The notes under the pieces were generated by a model. It was not told the origin of the DNA and made no database searches. It saw only the letters and a program-made list of their open reading frames with translations. From positions 1 to 12,020 of the forward strand of contig JAJDEH010000251.1 in NCBI GenBank assembly GCA_029259935.1: a DNA stretch of 12,020 nt, written 5' to 3'. Below are positions 1-7,300 of the stretch, one piece after another. A program made the position numbers and the translations under genes. Each line of letters starts with the position of its first letter. Position 1 is the first letter of the stretch. The stretch is from Planctomycetota bacterium (lineage in GTDB: Bacteria; Planctomycetota; Planctomycetia; Pirellulales; Pirellulaceae).

Positions 1-1500
1 AAGGCGACCGCCGAGGCGGTACATCGGGCGATGCGCACTTTTGAGACCTTGCGGTCCGTGGATGTCGGTTACGAGGTGGCTCCGGCGCTCATGTTCAACG
101 CGGCTCCCAACGAACGGCCCCAGCGCGTTACTCACCAGCGCAGTGTCTCTCCGATCGAATCGGCGGCCGCGCGCAAGCCGGCCACCGACGAGGACCTGGC
201 CTTCTTGCCGATTACGGAACTGGCCGCGCTTCTTCGTAGCCGTAAAGTAACCTCCATACAATTGACGAAGCTATATCTCGAGCGCTTGCGTCAGTACGAC
301 GCCGTCTTGCACTGCGTGGTTTCATTAACGGAAGACGTCGCACTGGCACAAGCCGAACGGGCGGATCGCGAGATTTCGGCGGGCCGTTATCGCGGACCGC
401 TGCACGGAATTCCATGGGGAGCCAAGGATCTGATCTCTTATCCCGGTTACAAGACCGGCTGGGGAGCCGAACCGTTTAAGGATCAGATGCTGGAGACAAA
501 GGCGACCGTGGCCCAGCGGCTGGAGGACGCGGGCGCGGTGCTAATCGCCAAGCTCTCCTTGGGCGCATTGGCGATGGGCGACCGTTGGTATGGCGGCATG
601 ACTCGTAATCCCTGGAACCCCAAACAAGGGTCTAGCGGTTCGTCGGCGGGATCGGCTTCGGCGACCGCCGCCGGATTGACCGCCTTCGCGCTCGGCAGCG
701 AAACACTGGGCAGCATCGTCTCGCCCTGCCGGCGCTGCGGCACGACGGGACTGCGTCCGACGTTTGGCCGCGTCAGCCGTTATGGTTGCATGTCGTTGGC
801 CTGGAGCATGGATAAGGTGGGGCCGATCACCCGTTCGGTGGAAGACTGCGCGCTGATCTTCGCCGCCATTCATGGTTACGACGGACAGGATGGCACGGCC
901 GTCGATCGTCCATTCCACTGGCCGCCGCGGCGCGAAGTAAGCACCATGCGCGTGGGCTACTTCGACGGTGAGCCCGCGGAAAAACGTCCGGAACTGGATG
1001 TTTTGCGCGGCTTGGGCGTGGAACTGGTGCCGGTCAAGCTGCCTGAAAATTATCCCGTCTGGCCGTTGGCCATCATACTCAACACGGAAGCCGCTGCCGT
1101 TTTTGATCCGTTGACCCGCGCCGGAGTCACCGAAGGAATCGGCCGCTGGCCCAACACGTTTCGACAAGGGCAATTCGTGCCGGCCGTCGAGTATCTGCGG
1201 GCCAACCGCATTCGCACTCTGCTGATGCAAGAGATGGAAGAAGTGATGTCGGGAATCGATGCCTACGTCGGTGGCAACGACTTGGCCCTGACCAATTTGA
1301 CTGGCCATCCCACGGTCGTCATGCCTAATGGATTTCAAGAACGAGACGGTGTGACGACTCCCACCTCGATTACTTTTACGGGCCGACTATTCGGCGAATC
1401 GGATCTACTGGCGCTGGCCCACGCCTATCAACAAAAAACCGATTTCCATTTGCGGCGGCCCGATATGAACCGGCTGATGGAGAGCAAGGAAGAAGATTGA
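1..1500 (+). CDS. Amidase-signature family hydrolase (5' end outside window)
   Basis: This is an amidase-signature enzyme, a family that hydrolyses amide bonds with a Ser-cisSer-Lys triad; the substrate cannot be told. Numbering from the ATG at 31, the triad is Lys132 in GIPWGAKDL, the cis-serine Ser204 in the GSSAGSASA stretch, and the nucleophile Ser228 in ETLGSIVSP. Ser204 and Ser228 are 24 residues apart, as in FAAH and GatA. The C-terminal NLTGHPTVVMPNGF segment is also typical. The frame is open back to base 1, and the sequence before Met31 (ending VHRA) reads as protein without a ribosome site, so the true start is probably upstream. The variant ETLGSIVSP in place of DTGGSIRxP suggests the non-GatA branch of the family. 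It converges with the next gene, 12 bases away, with no obvious terminator. GatA is unlikely because the N-terminal extension and signature differ. Confidence 0.93.
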   Translation, partial: KATAEAVHRAMRTFETLRSVDVGYEVAPALMFNAAPNERPQRVTHQRSVSPIESAAARKPATDEDLAFLPITELAALLRSRKVTSIQLTKLYLERLRQYDAVLHCVVSLTEDVALAQAERADREISAGRYRGPLHGIPWGAKDLISYPGYKTGWGAEPFKDQMLETKATVAQRLEDAGAVLIAKLSLGALAMGDRWYGGMTRNPWNPKQGSSGSSAGSASATAAGLTAFALGSETLGSIVSPCRRCGTTGLRPTFGRVSRYGCMSLAWSMDKVGPITRSVEDCALIFAAIHGYDGQDGTAVDRPFHWPPRREVSTMRVGYFDGEPAEKRPELDVLRGLGVELVPVKLPENYPVWPLAIILNTEAAAVFDPLTRAGVTEGIGRWPNTFRQGQFVPAVEYLRANRIRTLLMQEMEEVMSGIDAYVGGNDLALTNLTGHPTVVMPNGFQERDGVTTPTSITFTGRLFGESDLLALAHAYQQKTDFHLRRPDMNRLMESKEED

Positions 1501-1512
1501 CCCGCCAGTACG

Positions 1513-3054
1513 TCACTCCACGAAAGCCGGTTTCAAACGCGGATCGGCCAAGTCCAGCCGGTACATGATCTGGTTGTAATCGTACCAGGGCGTGGGGACC
1601 TTTGTTTTGCTGAACATCTTGGTGTAGGTTCCCTCGAAATAAATGAGCCGTCCGCCTTCTTGATCGAAGAAATCGTGGTGGGCGGGGTTGTAGAAAGAGT
1701 ACCGTTCATGGGTGACGATTTTGACGGCTTTGGCGAAGGGCCCTTCCGGGTGCCGCGCTTCGGTGTACCACACTTCTCCTAGAAACGATGACGAACCGCC
1801 CGACTGGTTGGCGATCATGATCCATCGCTTGCGAACAGCGTTCCAGTGGATCGAACCCCGGTGCAGCGAAATCTCCTTTCCCGTCGCGGCGTCGACGGTG
1901 CGGAAGAGATTTTCATCTTCTTCGATTACTCCCTGCCGGACCCACTGGGCAAGCTGTCTGGCTTCGACCGGCGCGGTGTCTTTCTTCCAGGCAAAGTTCA
2001 AGCGGCCGTCGGCGGTGCGATCCAGGTTACCGGGATCAGCCCGCGAGCTACCCGGCTTCAATGGCGTGAAGGCTTCGTACTTGGCGGAGTCGATCACAAA
2101 GTCATAAAGCCTGAAAACTCGAACCATGGGGTAGGGATCGGCAAAGTAAACGTAGTCATTTTCTGGCGCGCGGAAGGAATGACCGCGCGGGAATAAACTC
2201 TGGTCTTTGTCGAATTCGACTAGGGGAGGTTTCAGTTGTTGCTTTTCCGTATCCAGAATTGCCAGCCCATGGGATAGCTGCTTTGCCAAACTCTTCCTGC
2301 GAGAATAGTGGACGACGACTCTCGGTTTGCCTCCTGGCACACTCATGGCGAACGCACCATCCACCCAAATTAACACACCGTTTTCGCGTTTGAACATAGG
2401 CCGGCTGAAGCCCGCCTGGTCGGTGACGTACCGAAGATTGATGCCGAGGTCCGGCTGAAGTCCGCCGCCGCTTGGCAGCTTGGAAACCGCGCCCGACGTG
2501 TTGAACTGTCCCAGCGGATATCCCAATCGGTTGGTGTCTCCCCAAAACCAATAAACTTGATCCAACAGCCGCACCGCTTGGACCGAATCCTGGCCGGTGA
2601 CTCGACCGTTCAACAACGGCTGTTCGATCGGCACCTGTTTTTTCAGTTTGACGCTGTCGCGATAGATCCCGGCACCGGTGATGCGATACAACCGCTGAGC
2701 GATATTGATGCGTTTGATCTTGATCGTCGCTTGCTGGCCGGGTTCAACTTGCAGGGCCACGCCCCGAAATCCGAACGCATCTTTCGGAAATTCATACCCA
2801 TGGCTCGTGACATGAAAGAAGACCTTCTGGCCGAGCAACGTCGGATCATCGATGGCGACATACCCTTGGCTATCGGTCAAATAGGTTTGATTCGGCACGG
2901 TCCGCAGTTCGACAAGCGGCACGCCCCGGTCTGTTTCTTCGTCAACGAGATGAATCGCAAACGGCTCGCCGGCAACGAGGCTGCCCGCGCATCCTAGACA
3001 CAAACTTACAGCGACCGTTCCGATGGTCGGCCACGATTGCCTGCCTAGTTTCAC
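1513..3054 (-). CDS. Secreted protein: N-terminal beta-sandwich plus beta-propeller-like domain
   Basis: A protein of 513 residues of unknown function. Residues 1-28 form a signal peptide, with a likely cleavage after SLVA; C22 lies in LGC, but the -3 residue is Cys, so a lipoprotein is less likely. Residues about 30-115 resemble a carboxypeptidase-regulatory/Ig-like sandwich (IHLVDEETDRGVPLVELRT, then TDSQGYVAIDD). Residues about 125-513 have repeated Trp/Tyr/Asp-rich strands such as VYWFWGDTN, YVYFADPYP, EVWYTEARHPEGPF and YNPAHHDFF. This pattern resembles five-bladed propellers of the GH43/GH32/DUF4185 type, but I see no definite catalytic acid set, so enzyme activity is not claimed. The start is GTG with GGAGG six bases upstream; no in-frame ATG competes. 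It is transcribed away from the TfoX-like gene and is probably a single-gene unit. Similar proteins are, from memory, common and uncharacterised in planctomycetes. Confidence 0.85.
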   Translation of the reverse strand: MKLGRQSWPTIGTVAVSLCLGCAGSLVAGEPFAIHLVDEETDRGVPLVELRTVPNQTYLTDSQGYVAIDDPTLLGQKVFFHVTSHGYEFPKDAFGFRGVALQVEPGQQATIKIKRINIAQRLYRITGAGIYRDSVKLKKQVPIEQPLLNGRVTGQDSVQAVRLLDQVYWFWGDTNRLGYPLGQFNTSGAVSKLPSGGGLQPDLGINLRYVTDQAGFSRPMFKRENGVLIWVDGAFAMSVPGGKPRVVVHYSRRKSLAKQLSHGLAILDTEKQQLKPPLVEFDKDQSLFPRGHSFRAPENDYVYFADPYPMVRVFRLYDFVIDSAKYEAFTPLKPGSSRADPGNLDRTADGRLNFAWKKDTAPVEARQLAQWVRQGVIEEDENLFRTVDAATGKEISLHRGSIHWNAVRKRWIMIANQSGGSSSFLGEVWYTEARHPEGPFAKAVKIVTHERYSFYNPAHHDFFDQEGGRLIYFEGTYTKMFSKTKVPTPWYDYNQIMYRLDLADPRLKPAFVE

Positions 3055-3060
3055 AATGAA

Positions 3061-3065
3061 CCTCC
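3061..3065 (-). promoter_or_regulatory. Ribosome binding site for the GTG-started secreted protein
   Basis: On the minus strand GGAGG is followed by six bases (TTCATT) and then GTG. This decides the GTG at 3052-3054 as the start; the nearby ATGs at 3065-3070 are out of frame. Confidence 0.75.
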
Positions 3066-3122
3066 ATCATCCCCACAGGTATTTACCGGGAGACAAACCC
3101 AACGGGGAAGCCCCATCCGGTT

Positions 3123-3153
3123 CTTATACGCTTGAAAAGCGGGGCAGTCGCAA
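3123..3153 (-). promoter_or_regulatory. Possible promoter for the secreted beta-propeller protein
   Basis: On the minus strand TTGCGA (3153-3148) and TATAAG (3128-3123) are separated by 19 bases, about 70 bases before the GTG start. The hexamers match sigma-70 consensus moderately and the spacer is long, so this is a weak call. Confidence 0.28.
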
Positions 3154-3239
3154 GTTTGTAACATACGAGTGGGTGGAATCATGCCCCATTTGCCCTCTCT
3201 ACATTTATTTTACTCGACTGCGGCGGTTAGGGCTACTTA

Positions 3240-3268
3240 TTGCCTTGACGCCTCGCCGTGCATAATAT
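3240..3268 (+). promoter_or_regulatory. Possible promoter for the TfoX-domain gene
   Basis: TTGCCT (3240-3245) and TAATAT (3263-3268) are separated by 17 bases. A start of transcription about seven bases after the -10 would fall on or next to the ATG at 3275, giving a leaderless message. That fits the absence of a Shine-Dalgarno sequence before this ATG. The overlapping TTGACG at 3245-3250 is too close to the -10 to be used with it. Confidence 0.33.
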
Positions 3269-3274
3269 CCTGCG

Positions 3275-3730
3275 ATGAGCGATATCAAAGGCGACCGTTT
3301 GTATGTAAATCTCAGCGCCTCGAAAGCCAGGCGCAGGCTTAAGGGGTTTGGGCACGGAGTTCGGAAAATCCATAGCGCCGGCAGAAACCAAGCGGTCATC
3401 ATTCACACAGCGACGGGCCGTCATCTGGCGGAGCTTGAAGCAGTCTTCGCCGACGTTTCGCATTCCACGTCGGAAGTGCCGCTTGATATTCCCATCGAGA
3501 ACCTCCGCAACCTTGGCCCCACCAGCGCGGCATGGCTGCGAGAGATAGGCATCCACACCCGAGCCGACCTGCAACGCTTCGGCCCGGTTCTTGCCTTCCA
3601 GCTTGTCAGGCAGCGGCAACCCGCCAGCCTGAATTTGTTATGGGCGATGACCGCCGCTCTGGCCGAAAGAGACTGTCGAGATCTTTCCCAATCGGAGAAA
3701 GACCAGTTGTTGGAGCAGCTCGAAGAGTAG
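3275..3730 (+). CDS. Small protein with C-terminal TfoX (Sxy) domain
   Basis: A protein of 151 residues. Residues about 74-150 match the TfoX C-terminal domain: IENLRNLGPTSAAWLREIGI (the helix-hairpin-like start), HTRADLQRFGPVLAF, then ASLNLLWAMTAAL and a closing acidic helix. In Gammaproteobacteria TfoX/Sxy regulates competence, but stand-alone TfoX_C proteins elsewhere have no settled role, so I do not call this a competence regulator. Residues 1-60 are not the usual TfoX N-terminal domain. They form a basic segment (KARRRLKGFGHGVRKIHSAG) followed by short strands and a helix (AVIIHTATGRHLAELEAVF), perhaps a nucleic-acid or ligand-binding module. No Shine-Dalgarno precedes the ATG, and a promoter ending seven bases before it suggests leaderless translation. 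It is divergent from the secreted protein and separated from the next gene by about 620 bases. Confidence 0.82.
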   Translation: MSDIKGDRLYVNLSASKARRRLKGFGHGVRKIHSAGRNQAVIIHTATGRHLAELEAVFADVSHSTSEVPLDIPIENLRNLGPTSAAWLREIGIHTRADLQRFGPVLAFQLVRQRQPASLNLLWAMTAALAERDCRDLSQSEKDQLLEQLEE

Positions 3731-3804
3731 GGCAGGCCTCCATCAATTGAGCAGATCTTGAATGCTTGGTTGGGCGGTTGCCATTCGGCGTTCCACTTCA
3801 ATCT

Positions 3805-4128
3805 TTACCAGCGAGGAAAATCGTGGTTTCGCTCTACGCGAGGGATTTTCCTGGTTTCACCGTTGATATCCTTGCCCTTCACATGGACAGTGAGATTTTC
3901 CTCGGCCAGCTCTGACAGCGGAAATCTCTTGGTCCCCAGTCACCGGCTTCGCAAGAATTCGACGATCGCCCACGGAATTGACACTCCAATCTTCACGTTG
4001 AACTCTGCAGCCACGGGAGTTCTTGGGACAAGTTGGAAACTGAGAACATCACGCTGAGTAGCGGCTAGGCGTGTATTCGCCCGAGGCTTTCGCGCGACGG
4101 AACGCAGAGGTATAGCAGGATACCCCAC
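3805..4128 (-). pseudogene. Possible decayed coding sequence, interrupted by TGA
   Basis: Reading the minus strand from a GTG at 4128, the frame gives protein-like sequence (FNVKIGVSIPWAIVEFLRSR) up to a TGA at 3940-3942. It then continues in the same frame with equally protein-like sequence (PLSELAEENLTVHVKGKD, GETRKIPRVE) to a TAA at 3805-3807. A neighbouring minus frame then gives SSLVKIEVERRMATAQPS and IQDLLN before a TGA at 3743-3745. Taken together, this looks like the remains of one or two small genes broken by a nonsense codon and a frameshift. No family is recognised, and chance cannot be excluded because the stretch is short. Confidence 0.25.
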
Positions 4129-4173
4129 CGCAACAAATTGATAAAAAGTCTCTGATGTGTTAGGATTTTCCTC
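3812..4173. repeat. Repeated word GATTTTCCT in direct and inverted copies
   Basis: GATTTTCCT occurs at 3844-3852, 3894-3902 and 4164-4172, and inverted at 3814-3822. The inverted copy and the 3894 copy agree over 11 bases (GATTTTCCTCG; 3812-3822 and 3894-3904). The 3814-3822 and 3844-3852 copies form a possible hairpin with 9-base arms and a 21-base loop. All lie in the spacer; the last overlaps the -10 of the proposed promoter at 4161-4166. Confidence 0.45.
4138..4166 (+). promoter_or_regulatory. Candidate promoter of the kinase-NACHT gene
   Basis: TTGATA (4138-4143), a 17-base spacer and TAGGAT (4161-4166), with TG one base before the -10 (TGT-TAGGAT), make an extended -10 sigma-70-type promoter. 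Transcription would start near 4173, leaving a leader of about 180 bases before the ATG at 4355. This is motif matching by eye only. Confidence 0.4.
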
Positions 4174-4180
4174 TAGATTT

Positions 4181-4219
4181 TCGTTGTGAGCGACAAATAA
4201 TTTTCACGTACCACAACGA
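4181..4219 (+). other. Inverted repeat / possible leader hairpin
   Basis: TCGTTGTG (4181-4188) is perfectly complementary to CACAACGA (4212-4219), with a 23-base AT-rich middle. It lies just downstream of the proposed transcription start, so it may be a leader hairpin or an operator with separated half-sites. No T-run follows, so it is not a standard terminator. Confidence 0.4.
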
Positions 4220-4314
4220 GCCCGGGCGGCATCTGGCATTCGCGACTCATCAACATCTCCGGGCGAAGTCGGGTTATTCGAGAGACCTCTATCAAGGGGA
4301 TCTCTAGCTCACTT

Positions 4315-4342
4315 GCTATAGCCATGATGGCATTTAATGCCA
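4315..4342. promoter_or_regulatory. Three overlapping palindromes before the kinase-NACHT gene
   Basis: GCTATAGC (4315-4322), GCCATGATGGC (4321-4331) and TGGCATTTAATGCCA (4328-4342) are each perfect, the last two around a single central base, and each overlaps the next. The last one runs into the AGGAAG ribosome site at 4342-4347. This arrangement suits an operator, or a structured leader that could hide the ribosome site. Confidence 0.45.
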
Positions 4343-4347
4343 GGAAG
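4342..4347 (+). promoter_or_regulatory. Ribosome binding site deciding the start at 4355
   Basis: AGGAAG lies seven bases before the ATG at 4355-4357. The earlier in-frame ATG at 4337 has no ribosome site, lies inside the palindrome at 4328-4342 and would add only MPGRCA, so 4355 is preferred. Confidence 0.65.
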
Positions 4348-4354
4348 ATGCGCC

Positions 4355-7300
4355 ATGCGAACCGTATTCTCCGATTCTGCTGAACGCGATCTCGATCACA
4401 CTCAGAAGGAACGAATTCGTAGAGTGCTGCGGCGGATGCGCAGGTTCAGCGCTCGTGGCAAGGTAGAACCGACCTGGGACCATAAGCAACCAGCGGTCGA
4501 AGTTCTGGTCAAACGGGTGCTGATGGATGGCAACACCGAATGCATTGTCCTGGAGATCGAGTTTTCCCAAGGCGATGAGCCCAGGCTCAAAATCGCCAAG
4601 ATCGGGCCACAGGATCAAATCAAGAACGAAATCGAAGGCTGGGAGGTCATTAAATCGCCGAATGTCTTTTTCGCGCCGATCCAAGGGGCCACCAGTGCCG
4701 TTATCGACCCCGGCAAACGAGCTGGCCGCTACGAGGGTGTGATATATGACCACGTTTGCGAATTCACCGGCCGGCGAAAAGAAAAACTGGAAACGCTGTC
4801 GGATCGCGTTCGCCGAGCGATCCAGGACGGCGGCGAGCATCTCGACATTGCGGTTAAGACGATCGAAAAGACGCTCGACGGCATCACGTCGAAGCTCTAC
4901 AGCTACCACAAGGATACGTCCGAGAAAATCGCGCTGTTCAGTAGCGAGAAGGATCGGCTGGGGCCGGACGCGGTCGTTGAAATTAACGGCTTCGACTTGG
5001 CAAATGGGCTCTTACGGTGGGACGATGAGAGCCCTGTCGAAGCTCATGAAGTGATGCCCGAAGAACTAGTCAGTATTTCTTTGGGTGATGAGGCGGAGGG
5101 CGCGCCATCCGTTGGATCGATTATCGAATTGAAGCCAGTGACTCTCGATTTCTGGAGCAATCGGCTGTTTGCCCGCGGGCCTGGCCAAGCGTATGTTCAG
5201 CTCGACTGCGATCAAACCAAGATGGAAGAACTGAAGGCGCAGAGTCGAGAGGAGCAGGAGTTTGTTCTGCGAGGCCGATTGAAGCAGCTTAGAATCCCCT
5301 CCTTTCGCGAACGTTTTCTCCAGGCCGTTCCGGGCATCATCAAGGGAGATGGCTGGTTTCAACTTGATGGAATCAGCGTGCCAGATCCGTTTCGATTTCT
5401 GGAACGCTTTTTACTTCGAAGAGTGCGCAGCCGGCGCGTCTTTTCCAAGGCACACGGCGACCTGCACGGCGGCAACATTTTGTGCGTCGGCGACGATGCT
5501 TGCGTGATCGACTACGGATGCACGACCAATGACGCGCCAATTTTTGCCGACTTCGCGCGATTGGAAGGCTCGCTGGTACGAAGTCTGTTGGCGGACAAAC
5601 TCACGTGGGCTCAGCATGTTCGAATGCAGCGGTTCCTAGTCGTGGCCACGCTGGCGGGCGCGGTGGAGGTGCAACAAAACCTTCGCCACCAATTGGCGAC
5701 TGAAAGTTTGTCCGCAGCCAACGCGTTCGACATCTGTTGCGCGATCCGACAACATGCTCATCGAGTCTATCCTCGCGACTATCAATCCCCCGAGTTCCGC
5801 TCGCGATTCCTGGGCGCGTATCTTGAGCAATTGTTCTTATTTGCTCACCAGTCCTTCAAGTGGCCGGACATGGACAATCACAAGTGGGCCTGCATGACCG
5901 CAATGGCCGGCGTGGTGGCCACTGCCCTGGATGACGCTCATCTGGTGTGGACCGACGCCGATTGCAAGGCGGACGGTGCCATCATCGCGAGCCAACTGGA
6001 GTATAACCCGGTTGGATCGGTAGGGCTGCAGTCTCGCCTTGTACGCGGATCCGACAAACTCAATGAACAAGGCTACGAATGCGAGGACATGGAACAAGCG
6101 CTGGACGATGCTCGAGAAGCGCTGGCTCGCGCCGAGTTTCGCGGAGCGGCGGATGACCGCATCAACCTGAAGGACGAACATGATACCTTCATGCAGCGTA
6201 CGGCCAGGCTCAACGGGGACCCGGTTTCCGAGTCGCGCGATGTCTTTGAAATCATGGCCGACAACCCACGGGTCATTCTCGAAGGCGTGTTCCACGAAGG
6301 ACGCTCCGCGATTTCCAGAGAGTGGAGATATCGGCTGGCTTGCCAATTGCAAAACGGGCAAGTTCAGAGTTTGCCGCAACGGATTCCCTGCGTCATTTCC
6401 GCCGCCGATCTCGACGATCGCTTGGCTCGCATGGAGCCAGACGCTCGACAAGAATTCCCTCGCGTGATTGACGATCAGCTCGATCATTACGTGATGTCAA
6501 CCGGCGCAGTCCACTTGACAATCAACGCCTGCGAGCCGATTGGAAACGAAGCCAGCCAACGAATTGTCCGCTTCCTGGAATCGATTCAAGGGCATTTTCC
6601 GCGGACTCCCATTTGCGTGCTGCAAACGCAGGCTCAGGATCGGCTCAAGTTGGACTATCCGATCGCCACGCTCGATCCGATACAGGAAGACGTTGGAAAG
6701 TCCTATATCCAAAGGTATTTCGGCAAGCATGCTTCCAAGTGTGGCCTCACTCAACTTCAGGCCGACAGTCTGGCGAACCGCCTGATCGCGACGATGTTCC
6801 CGGAGGGACCCGTCGAGAAGGAGGATAGCGCCCTCTGGCAGCTTTTGCGAGGACATCCCTTTTATCTTCACCTCAGTTCTCGGCATACGATGAAATATGG
6901 GGATCCACCGAACCGAGCGGGCGACATGCTGGAACCGTACGCCATGTCGAAACTTTTTTGGACGGATTCGCACGATCATCAGAAGGATCTCGACTGCTAC
7001 CATGCTCGGAAAGATCTGTTGGGCGAATTGGCGATGCGCTGCATCCATCGTGACGGCCATCGATTGCCTAACGGGGAATTGCAATCACTGTTAAATGGCG
7101 ACGATGACAAAAAGCGGGTCTACGCCGAGATTGTCAGCCGATCGTCCTTGCTGCAAATCGAACCGGACTACGTTCAATTCCGCCGCCCGATCCTCGCACA
7201 CTACTTCGCGGGGTGCCGCAATTCCTCTCTCAGCGATCAAGACATCCGCGATTCGTTCACGGAAGCCGCCGCCGGCTCGAGAAGCAAGATTCCCGAACTG

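Larger units (their letters stand above)
3731..4354. other. Non-coding spacer with decayed coding traces and regulatory-looking structure
   Basis: This stretch of 624 bases holds no convincing intact gene. The plus-strand frame 3758-4057 looks like an antisense shadow (no ribosome site, odd composition). The left half carries protein-like sequence on the minus strand interrupted by stops. The right half (4138-4354) carries a promoter-like pair, an 8-base-arm hairpin and three chained palindromes leading into the large kinase-NACHT gene. It looks more AT-rich than the surrounding genes. Confidence 0.6.

Noticed and set aside
541..1338. Long minus-strand open frame inside the amidase
   Set aside because: It is antisense to a clear amidase, with odd composition and no recognisable domain.
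1501..1512. Terminator between the convergent amidase and secreted protein genes
   Set aside because: No inverted repeat or T-run could be found in or near the 12-base gap.
3758..4057. Plus-strand open frame of 99 codons in the spacer
   Set aside because: No ribosome site, low-complexity Ser-rich translation, and it is antisense to the more protein-like minus-strand sequence.
4281..4305. AGAGA...TCTCT hairpin upstream of the kinase-NACHT gene
   Set aside because: Five-base arms with mismatched interior; expected often by chance.
4337..4354. Earlier in-frame ATG of the kinase-NACHT gene (MPGRCA extension)
   Set aside because: It has no ribosome site, lies inside a palindrome, and AGGAAG is placed for the ATG at 4355.
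5837..6487. Minus-strand open frame of 216 codons inside the kinase-NACHT gene
   Set aside because: Shadow of a strongly supported gene on the other strand; no motif or ribosome site.
6692..6703. VGKS in residues 780-783 as a P-loop of the NACHT module
   Set aside because: The glycine four residues before GK is missing, and the segment is the conserved LDPIQ..YIQRYF helix that follows the sensor strand in NACHT proteins.
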